From Bryobacterales bacterium (GTDB lineage Bacteria > Acidobacteriota > Terriglobia > Bryobacterales > Bryobacteraceae): 24,791 nucleotides of DNA. Position 1 is the first letter of the stretch; each line of letters opens with the position of its first letter. This document shows, piece by piece, positions 7,317 to 15,615 of the stretch. The position numbers and the translations under genes are program-made. The notes under the pieces are model-generated. The model was not told the origin of the DNA. It did not search any database and saw only the letters and a program-made list of their open reading frames with translations. The stretch is taken from NCBI GenBank assembly GCA_003132905.1, contig PKZC01000331.1, forward strand, positions 1 through 24,791, read 5' to 3'.

Positions 7317-7342
7317 ACGGATCGGGAGATCTTGCCGCCGGA

Positions 7343-7368
7343 GGCAATTGCCGTGCGGTTAGCACCGC
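7343..7368. other. Palindrome and small hairpin directly before a start codon
   Basis: The perfect palindrome GGCAATTGCC (7343-7352) is followed by the inverted repeat GCGGT-tagc-ACCGC (7355-7368), which ends at the base before the ATG at 7369. There is no Shine-Dalgarno. It might be a regulator site or an RNA structure affecting initiation; a function is not established. Confidence 0.35.
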
Positions 7369-8377
7369 ATGAATTACTGGGAGCGATGGCTGCGGCGGCC
7401 ACAAAGCGTTTGGCTACGCAAGGCCATCTTCCAGATTCATCTTTGGACCGGTATCGCGCTGGGCCTCTACGTATTCGTAATCAGCGTCAGTGGCAGCGCC
7501 ATTGTCTTCCGTAATGAGCTGTATACTTCGCTTTGGCCGGGACCCCGCATCGTTGCGATCGGGAGTCACAAGTTCACGCACGACGAGCTTCGCGACGCCG
7601 CGCGCCGTGCGTATCCGCAGTACAAAGTGAGCTGGATCTGGGACTCGAAGCAAGCGAACCAGGCCACCGAAATCTGGATGGATCGGCAAGGTCACAAAAA
7701 GCAGCGCCTCTTCGATCCGTACACCGGCCAGGACCTGGGCGAATCGCGCCCTTATTCGATTCAGGTGATGGTTGTTGGATCTGCATGTGAATCTGCTATC
7801 CGGTAAAGTGGGACGCCTGATCAACGGCGTGTGCGCGGTTTTTGTCCTAGCGCTGTCATTGTCCGGAGCCGTGCTGTGGTGGCCGGGCATCCGGCGTTGG
7901 CGTCGCGGCTTGACAATTCAAGCCACGTCTAATTGGAAGCTTTTCAATTGGGAACTGCACAGCGTGGTCGGCCTGTGGATGCTGCCTGTGGTCTTGATGT
8001 TCGCGATGGTTGGCGTGTATGCGGGCTTTCCAGGTCCGTTTCAAGCGCTGGTGAATAAGATCGCGCCACTGGACGTATATCGGCCGATACCGGAAGCCTC
8101 GCTCGTGCCGAACATTCCTGTGGTTCCTGTCAGCACGCCCATCCCGAGGCAGCGCTTTCGTCCGAAATACAGCACCGGCGATAAAATCATCCGCTGGTTC
8201 AGCTATCTGCATTTCGGCAATTTCGGAGGCTGGCCCAGCAAAGCGCTGTGGGTGATCATCGGACTCGCGCCGGCATTTCTGTTCGTCACCGGCGTGCTGA
8301 TGTGGTGGAACCGCGTGATTTCGCCCAGCGCGCGGCGTATCCGGAACGCTAGTCGCGCACACGCCACCGGTATATAA
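7369..8377 (+). pseudogene. PepSY-type membrane protein, interrupted by a frameshift
   Basis: Two frames make one PepSY-associated TM-domain protein (an iron-siderophore-reductase-like or sulfite-reductase-flavoprotein-like membrane family). 7369-7770 encodes WLRKAIFQIHLWTGIALGLY, a first helix (VFVISVSGSAIVF) and a PepSY-like periplasmic segment. From 7772 the next frame continues LLDLHVNLLSGKVGRLINGV, then helices ALSLSGAVLWWPGIRRWRRG, GLWMLPVVLMFAMVGVYAGF and a C-terminal ALWVIIGLAPAFLFVTGVLM. The junction is at G7771: one extra base, or two missing (a TGG codon would restore MWLLDLH). Family signatures HLWTG, DLHVNLLSG and ELHS are all present, so the disruption is recent or a sequencing error. 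Likely role is membrane electron transfer or iron handling. It lies between the dioxygenase and a beta-propeller protein. Confidence 0.82.
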
Positions 8378-8378
8378 T
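8373..8378 (+). promoter_or_regulatory. TATAAT -10 element immediately upstream of the YVTN gene
   Basis: A perfect TATAAT ends 6 nt before the ATG at 8385. There is no Shine-Dalgarno and no good -35. Transcription would start at or next to the A of the ATG. Confidence 0.5.
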
Positions 8379-8384
8379 CCACCC

Positions 8385-9410
8385 ATGGCAATAAAAAAGC
8401 ACGTCTTGCTCGCCACCGCGGGACTAGCGGCGGCCGCCCTGGTTTTCGCCGCCGGACGCGTGGATCCGAACAATCCCACCGGCACTCACGGATTGATTGT
8501 GATCGACAAAATCGGCAGGCACGTCCGTTTCTACGATCCGTCGACCTTCAAGGAAATATCCAACCTGGAAGTGGGCGTCGCTCCGCACGATGTTGCTATC
8601 TCGCCCGATCACAAAACCGCCTATATTCCCGTTTATGGCGACGGCGTCTATGGAAGGAATCCGCACCCGGGCCACACCATAGCCATCATCGACCTGGCGT
8701 CCCGGCAAGTTTCGGGAACCATTGATGTTTCGCCGTATCAAGCTCCGCATGGCATTCAGATTGACAGCGCGGGCAAGATTTACGTCACATGCGATTTGAG
8801 CCGCAAACTGCTGGTGATCGATCCGGAGAAGCGGAGCATTGAAGCCGCGCTCGATACCGAAGGCACCGGCCATTGGTCGGCGGTCTTACCGGACGCGAGC
8901 AAAGCTTACGTCGCGAACAAGAACGACAAGCTGTACGTTACCGTCATCGATCTGAAGAAGCGCGCCATCATCGCGCGTATTCCGGCGCCAAATGGTACGG
9001 AGGGCATTACAGCTTCGCCGGATGGCAAATTCGTAGTCGCGGTGGATCACTCCGAACCCAAACTTCTTGTCATTGACCCAACCACCGATACAGTGGAAGT
9101 AACCATCCCACTCGAGGGAAACACGAAGGCTTCCTTCAAGCCGCGCTTTTCGCCCGATGGTTCAAAACTCCTGGTCTGCAATATGGCCGAACGGCTGGTG
9201 AACATCATCGATGTCGCGGATGCGCACGGCAAGCAGCAGGTGATCCCGGTTGGTAAGGACCCCATGGGGTTCGCATTCGCGCCCGATGGCAAAACCGTTT
9301 TGGTGGCCAACCACGGTGACGGCACTGTGTCGGTGATCGATCTCTCACAGAACCGTGTGGTATCCACTTTCACGGGCGGCTCGGGTGTTGAATCGCTGTC
9401 CTACTACTGA
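8385..9410 (+). CDS. Secreted YVTN/YncE-like beta-propeller protein
   Basis: 341 aa with an N-terminal signal peptide (basic MAIKKH, then hydrophobic VLLATAGLAAAALVFAAG) and a chain of propeller-blade repeats. Each blade carries variants of LLVIDP, VIDLKKR, SPDGKFVVAVDH and APDGKTVLVANHGDGTVSVID, characteristic of YVTN-type 40-residue repeats. Such proteins are exported and their functions are mostly unassigned; some act in surface binding or near redox enzymes. The only initiation signal is a TATAAT 6 nt upstream, suggesting its own near-leaderless transcript despite following the PepSY gene closely. It ends 4 nt from the convergent LysE-family gene. The fold is clear; the ligand or enzymatic role is unknown. 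Confidence 0.88.
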   Translation: MAIKKHVLLATAGLAAAALVFAAGRVDPNNPTGTHGLIVIDKIGRHVRFYDPSTFKEISNLEVGVAPHDVAISPDHKTAYIPVYGDGVYGRNPHPGHTIAIIDLASRQVSGTIDVSPYQAPHGIQIDSAGKIYVTCDLSRKLLVIDPEKRSIEAALDTEGTGHWSAVLPDASKAYVANKNDKLYVTVIDLKKRAIIARIPAPNGTEGITASPDGKFVVAVDHSEPKLLVIDPTTDTVEVTIPLEGNTKASFKPRFSPDGSKLLVCNMAERLVNIIDVADAHGKQQVIPVGKDPMGFAFAPDGKTVLVANHGDGTVSVIDLSQNRVVSTFTGGSGVESLSYY

Positions 9411-9414
9411 AGAC

Positions 9415-10047
9415 CTAGCTTCTGGCGTGAGCCGCGGCCACATAGACTCCTAGGCCGATCATGGCTGCCCCCGACGCCGCTCGTTGGCGGCTGCGTAGCT
9501 TTGCGCTGCGCTTCATTTTCGATCCCAAAGGTCCCGCGAAACACGCCACGAGAAGATCGGCGCAGGTGTTCAGCGTCACCGATATCGCGCCTAGCAGGAG
9601 AAATTGCGCGGCCACATGTCCTTGATGCAGTGAAACGAATTGCGGAATGAACGAAAGAAAGAACAGCGCTGTCTTCGGGTTCAGCACTTCCGTGGTTATG
9701 CCTTGCGCCAGAGTGTTGCGGCCGGCGCTCGATTCCAAATCCTGGTCGGTCATTGCTTCATTGCGGCTGCGGATCATACGGTATCCCAAGTAGATCAAGT
9801 ACGCAGCGCCCGCATACCGGACGGTTTCAAAGGCGATTGCCGAGGCTGCCAGAATCGCCGAGAGTCCGAACGCCGCCGCGCCTACATGCACCAAGCCGCC
9901 CAGAAAAGTTCCTGCAGCCGACAACACACCCTCGCGGCGTCCTCCCCGCAAACTTCGCGCCAGCACATAGAAGATCCCTGGTCCGGGTGTAATTGCCAGG
10001 ATCAGCGCCGCACCGAGGAAGATTGCGAACCGCGATGGTATGACCAC
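9415..10047 (-). CDS. LysE/RhtB-family amino acid exporter
   Basis: A 210-aa inner-membrane protein of the LysE/RhtB translocator family, which exports amino acids such as lysine, homoserine or threonine by proton antiport. Seen: the N-terminal signature AALILAITPGPGIFYVLARS followed by GGRREGVLSAAGTFLGG, further hydrophobic helices (AAAFGLSAILAASAIAF, AGAAYLIYLGYRMI), the conserved mid-segment TTEVLNPKTALFFLSFIPQFV, and two C-terminal helices. Length is typical (200-215 aa). The start is a GTG at 10047; another GTG two bases upstream is out of frame. The substrate cannot be inferred from the neighbours. It is divergent from glnD across a 70-nt gap. Confidence 0.92.
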   Translation of the reverse strand: MVIPSRFAIFLGAALILAITPGPGIFYVLARSLRGGRREGVLSAAGTFLGGLVHVGAAAFGLSAILAASAIAFETVRYAGAAYLIYLGYRMIRSRNEAMTDQDLESSAGRNTLAQGITTEVLNPKTALFFLSFIPQFVSLHQGHVAAQFLLLGAISVTLNTCADLLVACFAGPLGSKMKRSAKLRSRQRAASGAAMIGLGVYVAAAHARS

Positions 10048-10117
10048 ACCTCAGACGATACAATCAAAGTAAAAGCGCCGCAAGAATCTAGTCCAAACCC
10101 TTGCAGCCCGCGTCCCC

Positions 10118-12589
10118 ATGGAAAAGCTGCATTCACAGCCTGCCTGGCAAGAGATTCAACAGCAATTTTTCGCCATGGGCGAAGCAGCTCCCGTTCTAGC
10201 CGGACTTTCCACGCTCATCGAACAAATGACCATCGACGCCTTTCAAGCGTCGCTCGCTACCCTTCCCGATCCCAACATTGCACTGCTTGCGGTGGGTGGT
10301 TTCGGACGCCGCGAGCTGTTCCCGTTCTCTGACGTGGATGTGCTGATCTTGATGGAGCGCGAATCCCAGGCCGCGGGCATGAAGAGCGCCCTGTCTGAAT
10401 TCGTTCGTCTGCTGTGGGACGCCGGTCTGCGCTTAAGCCATTCGGTGCGTACCGTGGCCGAATGCGCCGAGATCCACGAGGGAAATGTCGAACTGAGCAT
10501 CAGCCTGCTGGACCGCCGCATGTTCAGCGGGTCTGGGGATGTATACGGCAAGCTTCAAAGCAAGCTGCCGGGATTCTTCGAGCGTCAAGGGCGCGTGCTG
10601 GCTCGCCACTTGTGCCAACTGGCGCGCGAGCGTCACGAAAAATTCCAAGGCACGTTCTATCATCTGGAACCCAATGTCAAGGAAACGCCCGGCGGGCTGC
10701 GCGACCTGCATTTAATCGATTGGCTGGGCAAACTGCGCAAGCCGGATGAGGAAGTGGCCGCACGCCTGATTACACCCACCCGGTTTATTCACTCGCTGCG
10801 CTGTTTTTTGCATTATTGGGCGCGGCGCGATCAGAACGTGCTGAGCTTCGAGGCGCAAGAGGCTCTCACCACCCAGCCTTACTTGTCGTTTCGAGAACCG
10901 GCCGATCTAATGCGCGAGTATTTCCGCAACGCGCGCGTGATCTACAGTCAGGCCCGCCGCGCGCTGGATGTGAATGAACGGAGCGAAAGCAGCCTGGTGA
11001 CGCATTTCCGCGACTGGCGTTCGCGGCTCTCGAATTCCGAATTTACGGTTTCGAACGAACGAATCTATCTCCGATCGCCGGCCCTGTTGACGACGGATCC
11101 GGCCATTTTCTTCCGCCTGTTTGAATTTGTCGCTCGCCACGGCATCCCGTTGGCGGCGGAAACCGAGCGCCGGTTGGAACAGGCCAGCGGCACTTTCGCC
11201 ACCTATTGCGAGCGCACGCAGCCTTTATGGCCGATGCTGCACGCGGTTCTCTCGCTACCGCATGCCGCGGCCGCTCTTCGCGCGATGCACGATACAGAGC
11301 TGCTGCAGGCTATGTTCCCGGAATGGCGCAACATTTTTTGCCTGGTTGTTCCAGACTTCTACCACCGCTACACAGTGGATGAGCACACGCTGGTGACCAT
11401 CGAAAAGCTGGGGGAACTGGCGGCCAGCAAAGATTCCGCTCAACGCCGGCTGGCTGAGATATTTTCCGAGGTGGAAGACCTGGCCCTGCTGCGTTTCGCG
11501 CTGCTGTTTCATGACACGGGCAAGGGCGCCCGCAGTGGCGACCACGCGCGGCTGTCGGTTGAATTAGCGCGCGTGGCGATGCAGCGCATCCAAATGCGCC
11601 CCGAAGAGCAGAGCGCTGTCGAGTTTCTAATCGAGCATCATTTGGATCTATCGGCGGTGATGAGTTCGCGCGATCTCTACGATCCCGCCACGGCCCGCAT
11701 GCTGGCCGATCGTATTGGCACGCTGGAACGTCTGAAGCTTTTGACGCTCTTGACCTATGCCGACATCTCCGCTGTGAATCCGGCTGCAATGACGCCCTGG
11801 CGGCTGGAGCAGCTCTGGGAAACTTACCGCGTCACTCATCAACAGTTGATTAAAGAGCTCAAAACCGAGCGCATCGCCGATGTTCCACCCGATCTTCAAG
11901 GCGACTTGGAACCTGCCGGATTCATTCGCGGTTTTCCATCGCGCTATCTTCGCACGCACACCGCCGACGACGTCCGCGCGCATGGCGAGCTCTATGAACT
12001 CAGTAGGTCGACTGGGGTAGCGGTGCATATTGACGCTCCCGGCGGGGTACATCGCGCAACCATTGTCGGGAGCGACAGGCCCGCGTTGTTCGCCTCTTTA
12101 GCAGGCGCACTGTCCAGCTTCGGAATGGACATTCTCAAGGCGGAAGCTTTCTCGAACGCCGAGGGAGTGATTCTCGACACGTTTGTATTCGCCGATCCCA
12201 GGCGCACGCTGGAATTGAATCCTAGTGAAAACGACCGTTTGCGACAAACGCTGGAGGACATGGCGCTCGGACACTTAGACGGCGAGCAACTACTGCGCGG
12301 GCGCACGGCTCCCAATCGGATGAAGAAGCGCACCGTGCAGCCGCGCGTACATCTGGATCCGCATGCTTGCGACACGGCAACATTGATCGAAATTATCGCG
12401 GAAGACCGGCCTGGTTTGCTCTATGATCTGGCTGCAGCCATATCGACAGCAGGATGTAACATCGACGTGGTACTCATTGATACAGAGGGCCGCAAAGCAA
12501 TTGATGTGTTTTATGTTGCATCCAACGGCGGCAAGCTTTCATCCAATAAAGCGAACGTGCTAAGTGAAACATTACTAAGCCTTTGCTAA
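10118..12589 (+). CDS. glnD: Bifunctional [protein-PII] uridylyltransferase / uridylyl-removing enzyme
   Basis: Nitrogen sensor that uridylylates PII when glutamine is low and removes UMP when it is high. 823 aa, slightly shorter than enterobacterial GlnD. Domains in order: nucleotidyltransferase with GGFGRRELFPFSDVD (GG 60-61, catalytic D72 and D74), the PII-uridylyltransferase middle region (NVKETPGGLRDLHLIDWL), an HD phosphohydrolase domain with H465-D466 in LLFHDTGKG, and two C-terminal glutamine-sensing ACT domains (about 645-720 and 750-823, the second with EDRPGLLYDLAAAIS). All four parts look intact. No PII or ammonium-transporter gene is in the window. The upstream GATACAAT (10057-10064) is a possible -10 element. 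Confidence 0.96.
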   Translation: MEKLHSQPAWQEIQQQFFAMGEAAPVLAGLSTLIEQMTIDAFQASLATLPDPNIALLAVGGFGRRELFPFSDVDVLILMERESQAAGMKSALSEFVRLLWDAGLRLSHSVRTVAECAEIHEGNVELSISLLDRRMFSGSGDVYGKLQSKLPGFFERQGRVLARHLCQLARERHEKFQGTFYHLEPNVKETPGGLRDLHLIDWLGKLRKPDEEVAARLITPTRFIHSLRCFLHYWARRDQNVLSFEAQEALTTQPYLSFREPADLMREYFRNARVIYSQARRALDVNERSESSLVTHFRDWRSRLSNSEFTVSNERIYLRSPALLTTDPAIFFRLFEFVARHGIPLAAETERRLEQASGTFATYCERTQPLWPMLHAVLSLPHAAAALRAMHDTELLQAMFPEWRNIFCLVVPDFYHRYTVDEHTLVTIEKLGELAASKDSAQRRLAEIFSEVEDLALLRFALLFHDTGKGARSGDHARLSVELARVAMQRIQMRPEEQSAVEFLIEHHLDLSAVMSSRDLYDPATARMLADRIGTLERLKLLTLLTYADISAVNPAAMTPWRLEQLWETYRVTHQQLIKELKTERIADVPPDLQGDLEPAGFIRGFPSRYLRTHTADDVRAHGELYELSRSTGVAVHIDAPGGVHRATIVGSDRPALFASLAGALSSFGMDILKAEAFSNAEGVILDTFVFADPRRTLELNPSENDRLRQTLEDMALGHLDGEQLLRGRTAPNRMKKRTVQPRVHLDPHACDTATLIEIIAEDRPGLLYDLAAAISTAGCNIDVVLIDTEGRKAIDVFYVASNGGKLSSNKANVLSETLLSLC

Positions 12590-12721
12590 CTTTAATGGCG
12601 TCGGGGGTAACCTTTCGCCACTTTCAGCCGTAGTTACTAGTGTGGCCTGTACGCAAGACCGACACCCACACTCCTCGTAGAGCTGTACCACACGCATTAA
12701 ATCTAAGGAGCTAAAAGCTAA

Positions 12722-13075
12722 ATGAAGATGAACAAACTGATGCTAGGAGCTTGTGTCTTTTCGCTTGGAATCGCCACCGCTGCCTCCACTTATCATGTCA
12801 GGATCGCTGATCCTACGTGGGTTGGCCAGAGCGAACTGAAACCTGGGGAGTACGAAGTCCGGGTGGATGGCGATAAGGTTACATTCAAACAAGGCAAGAA
12901 CGTCGTGGCGGTAACGGCGAAGGTTGAGACCAATGCCTCAAAATATTCCGACACCCAGATGGATGTCAAAACCGAAAACGGCCAAGCCAAGCTGCGAGAG
13001 CTTGACTTAGGCGGTACGAAATCGAAAATCATGCTGACCGATGCTTCCGCTGTAGAAGCCGGCGGTACTAAGTAA
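12722..13075 (+). CDS. Small secreted hypothetical protein
   Basis: 117 aa. A signal peptide is evident (MKMNKLMLGACVFSLGIATA, then AS), followed by a short beta-rich domain with LKPGEYEVRVDGDKVTFKQG and SKIMLTD near the end. I recall similar short exported proteins as common in Acidobacteriota, with no known function. The strong AAGGAG at 12705-12710 lies 11 nt before the ATG at 12722; the ATG two codons later would be spaced too far. It stands alone downstream of glnD after a 132-nt gap (12590-12721) in which I see no confident promoter. A convergent hairpin follows the stop. An envelope or periplasmic location is likely; the role is unknown. Confidence 0.82.
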   Translation: MKMNKLMLGACVFSLGIATAASTYHVRIADPTWVGQSELKPGEYEVRVDGDKVTFKQGKNVVAVTAKVETNASKYSDTQMDVKTENGQAKLRELDLGGTKSKIMLTDASAVEAGGTK

Positions 13076-13088
13076 CTTACTAACTTCC

Positions 13089-13143
13089 GCCGGAGTAGAA
13101 GCCTTATGGAAGCGCGAATACCACTAAGGCTTCTGCTCCCGGC
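13089..13143. terminator. Long imperfect hairpin between convergent genes, possible bidirectional terminator
   Basis: The left arm 13089-13109 (GCCGGAGTAGAAGCCTTATGG) pairs with 13121-13143 (right-arm core TAAGGCTTCT, then CTCCCGGC) across an 11-nt loop, with a few single-base bulges. It starts 13 nt after the stop at 13075 and includes the last codons and TAA of the convergent quinoprotein gene. There is no U-tract, so intrinsic termination is uncertain, but it could block readthrough or stabilise 3' ends in both directions. Confidence 0.55.
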
Positions 13144-15020
13144 GTCGCATCATCCAGCGTTCCATTCCCACCGGCCACGATAGCCACGTATTGCTTCCCG
13201 TTCTTGCCTGCGTAGGTAACCGGGACTGCGTGTGCGCTCGCGTCTAATTTCGCGGCCCACAGTTCCCTTCCGTCTTTGGAATCAAATGCGCGAAAGCGGC
13301 GATCGTTGGTGGCGCCGATAAATACCAAGCCTCCGGCGGTCGCGATGGGTCCACCGAGATTCAACCGGCCGGTATTTCTATTGGCTCGGGGCAATTCGTC
13401 GGTCACGCCCAGGGGAACCTGCCAGGCGAAATCACCAGTGCGCGCGTCTACGGCGATCAGCCTGCCCCACGGCGGCTTCTGACAGGGCCACGCACGCTCA
13501 CCCGAGTGCGGAATGTTTCCTATTTTAGGATCTCCCTCGCTCCAATGGAAGCGCGACATTGGCCCCACGATGCTGTTGCGGTCAAACAACACTCGCGATC
13601 CTTCCGGTTTCTTCTCAATCCATCCCAGGCTGGCTTCGTCGTTCGAGTTCACGAACACATATCCTAATCCGGGGTCGGCTGCCGCGCCGCCCCAATTCAC
13701 GCCGCCGATGGCGCCAGGAAAAATGATGCTCGAGGCCGGTTTCGCCCCAGCCTCGCGATAGACGTACGGCGTGAACGGACCCTGGTTGTAGAATCCTCCG
13801 CTGCGGGCCTCGAGTCCGCGGCAGAATGTTGCATGCTCGGCGGTGGTATCGTCGGCCGAGACCATGTCTTCGGGCCCGTAACTCATGCGCGCCAATGGTG
13901 GCGGTTTCAGCGGCACGGGCTGCGTCGGCGAACTCTGCTCGCCGGGCACTTTGCTTGGGAGCACCGGCTTCTCATCAATGCCGAACACGGGCTTGCCAGT
14001 CACGCGATTTAGGATGTACATGTAACCGGTCTTGGCGGTCTGCGCGAGAATTGGGATCTTCGTCCCTTTCACCGTCACGTCGAGCAGCGTCGGCGGCGCG
14101 GGCAGATCGAAATCCCAAAGATCGTGATGAACCACCTGGAAATACCACTTCATTTTTCCAGTCTCGGCATCGATGGCTACAACGGAGTTTGCGAAAAGAT
14201 CGTTCCCCTTGCGATCGCCGCCCCAAAAATTGGTGTTGGGTCCGCCGAACACGGTATAGAGAATGCCTCGCTCGGCATCGACGGTCAGAGAGAAGCCCCA
14301 GTTGTTTACGCCAGACCTGTTTTTCCCGCTTTCACCTTCCCAGCTGTCATGACCGAATTCGCCAGGCCGTGGCACGGAATGGAAATCCCATACCTTCTTG
14401 CCGGTGCGTGCATCATAAGCGCGCGTGTCGCCGGCTGGACCAGTGGCCGGCATCTCGGGGGTGTTGGCACCCACCAGCAGCAGATTCTTGTAAACCACCG
14501 GCGCGGAATTGTATGGCACGGTCATCTCGACGGTGCCTTCATTACCAAATCCTGGATCGATTTTTCCGCTGTCTGCATTCAGCGCGATCATCTTGCTGCC
14601 AGTGGTGAAGATGACGCGGGGCGGGTTGCTCTTGTCGCCCGGCCAATATGCCACTCCGCGCTTCGAGGGCGCGCCTTCCTTCAGCTCGTATCGCCAAATT
14701 TCCTTGCCGGTCTCTGCATCGAGGGCGGTGACGTAATGAAAAGCTGCCAGATACAGCACGCCATTCACAACGACGGGCGTGAATTCGGAGCCCGCCTCGT
14801 TGCCGTTTGCTTTTCCCAAGTTGTAGGACCAGGATTGCTTCAACGTGCCGACGTTGGTTGTATCGATCTGGTGCAACGACGAGAACCGGGTGCCCGCAAG
14901 GTCGCGATTGTACATGGGCCAATCGCCGGCATTTGTTTGCGCGCGCATGAAGGGCGACAAACTCGCCGCCAGAACGCCCACCAGGATCGCGCCAAAACGG
15001 GTCAGACTCAGCTTAGCCAT
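13104..15020 (-). CDS. PQQ-dependent quinoprotein dehydrogenase, glucose-dehydrogenase-like, exported
   Basis: 638 aa from the ATG at 15020, with a signal peptide (MAKLSLTRFGAILVGVLAAS...MRAQ); the in-frame extension to 15071 is not credible. The eight-bladed PQQ propeller is recognisable: DWPMYNRDLAGTRFSSLHQI, tryptophan-docking repeats such as ALDAETGKEIWRYEL and AIDAETGKMKWYFQ, the glucose-dehydrogenase-like HHDLWDFDLPAPPTLLDV, and PKIGNIPHSGERAWPCQKPP. It lacks the five membrane helices of Gcd and carries no CxxCH heme motif, so electrons must pass to a separate carrier. The predicted role is periplasmic oxidation of a sugar or alcohol. It is divergent from the DUF6644 pair at 15116. Substrate is unknown; no pqq biosynthesis genes are present here. 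Confidence 0.9.
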   Translation of the reverse strand: MAKLSLTRFGAILVGVLAASLSPFMRAQTNAGDWPMYNRDLAGTRFSSLHQIDTTNVGTLKQSWSYNLGKANGNEAGSEFTPVVVNGVLYLAAFHYVTALDAETGKEIWRYELKEGAPSKRGVAYWPGDKSNPPRVIFTTGSKMIALNADSGKIDPGFGNEGTVEMTVPYNSAPVVYKNLLLVGANTPEMPATGPAGDTRAYDARTGKKVWDFHSVPRPGEFGHDSWEGESGKNRSGVNNWGFSLTVDAERGILYTVFGGPNTNFWGGDRKGNDLFANSVVAIDAETGKMKWYFQVVHHDLWDFDLPAPPTLLDVTVKGTKIPILAQTAKTGYMYILNRVTGKPVFGIDEKPVLPSKVPGEQSSPTQPVPLKPPPLARMSYGPEDMVSADDTTAEHATFCRGLEARSGGFYNQGPFTPYVYREAGAKPASSIIFPGAIGGVNWGGAAADPGLGYVFVNSNDEASLGWIEKKPEGSRVLFDRNSIVGPMSRFHWSEGDPKIGNIPHSGERAWPCQKPPWGRLIAVDARTGDFAWQVPLGVTDELPRANRNTGRLNLGGPIATAGGLVFIGATNDRRFRAFDSKDGRELWAAKLDASAHAVPVTYAGKNGKQYVAIVAGGNGTLDDATPGAEALVVFALP

Positions 15021-15023
15021 GCG

Positions 15024-15029
15024 ATTGTA
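15024..15029 (-). promoter_or_regulatory. Weak -10-like element before the quinoprotein gene
   Basis: TACAAT on the minus strand lies only 3 nt before the ATG at 15020. That spacing is too short to be a sure promoter for this start. The AGAGG just upstream on the same strand, about 10 nt before the ATG, could instead be its Shine-Dalgarno. Confidence 0.25.
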
Positions 15030-15115
15030 ACCTCTAGCCTTAACGGCAACGTCGTTCAATTGACATATCATAATAGATCGCTGCTTGTCGGGTCCCCGAG
15101 GAGGGTTTTAGGCAG

Positions 15116-15607
15116 ATGTCCATTTTGAGTATGTGCCAATGGTTGCAAGACACCAATATCGGCACATCCATCCGCGAATCGATCTGGGTGTTCCCGATCA
15201 TCGAAACCACCCACGTCCTCGGCCTTTCCATCTCCGTCGGCTTGCTGTTGGTCTCCGATTTGCGCCTGATGGGATATATCATGAAGCGCCGCCCTGCTTC
15301 GGAAGTCTACGAACAAATCAAACCTTGGATGTTCACCGGTTTCACCATTATGACGATTACCGGCATTTTTCTATTCTGGTGCCAGGCAGTGAAGGCGTAC
15401 AACAGCATTTTTTTCAAGACCAAGGTGATTCTCCTGATTGTCGCGGCCATAAACGCCATTGCGTTCGAGCGCGGCATCTATCGCAAAGTGGACAAGTGGG
15501 ATAATGCGCTTGTTCCGCCCATGGAAGCACGCGTGGCGGGTTGGGCTTCGCTGATTCTTTGGGTGGCGATCATCACTTGCGGCCGCACCATGGCGTACAC
15601 TTTTTAG
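15116..15607 (+). CDS. DUF6644-type four-helix membrane protein (first of a tandem pair)
   Basis: 163 aa, four predicted membrane helices: WVFPIIETTHVLGLSISVGL, PWMFTGFTIMTITGIFLFWC, FKTKVILLIVAAINAIAF and AGWASLILWVAIITCGRTM. From memory this is the DUF6644 family of unknown function. Helix 1 carries a histidine in FPIIETTH that the neighbouring paralogue conserves (FPVIENFH), and both share a PW...G..LF...A.K.Y pattern. A GAGGAGG Shine-Dalgarno at about 15099-15105 precedes the ATG at 15116. It is divergent from the PQQ dehydrogenase and 8 nt upstream of its paralogue. A conserved membrane histidine might bind heme or a quinone, making it a candidate electron acceptor for the quinoprotein; that is inference. 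Confidence 0.83.
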   Translation: MSILSMCQWLQDTNIGTSIRESIWVFPIIETTHVLGLSISVGLLLVSDLRLMGYIMKRRPASEVYEQIKPWMFTGFTIMTITGIFLFWCQAVKAYNSIFFKTKVILLIVAAINAIAFERGIYRKVDKWDNALVPPMEARVAGWASLILWVAIITCGRTMAYTF

Positions 15608-15615
15608 GACCAGCA

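Noticed and set aside
7910..7915. TTGACA inside the PepSY gene
   Set aside because: Coding sequence with no matching -10 element.
10057..10064. GATACAAT upstream of glnD as part of the leaderless pattern
   Set aside because: It lies more than 50 nt before the glnD ATG, so it may be an ordinary -10 but does not fit the close-spacing pattern.
15060..15088. Perfect TTGACA upstream of the first DUF6644 gene
   Set aside because: No acceptable -10 at 16-18 nt (GCTTGT at 17 nt), so a promoter cannot be supported from sequence alone.
14124..15128. 334-codon open frame on the plus strand opposite the quinoprotein gene
   Set aside because: It is antisense to a gene with clear PQQ-propeller motifs; its own translation has no recognisable domain, and it results from GC-rich codon bias.
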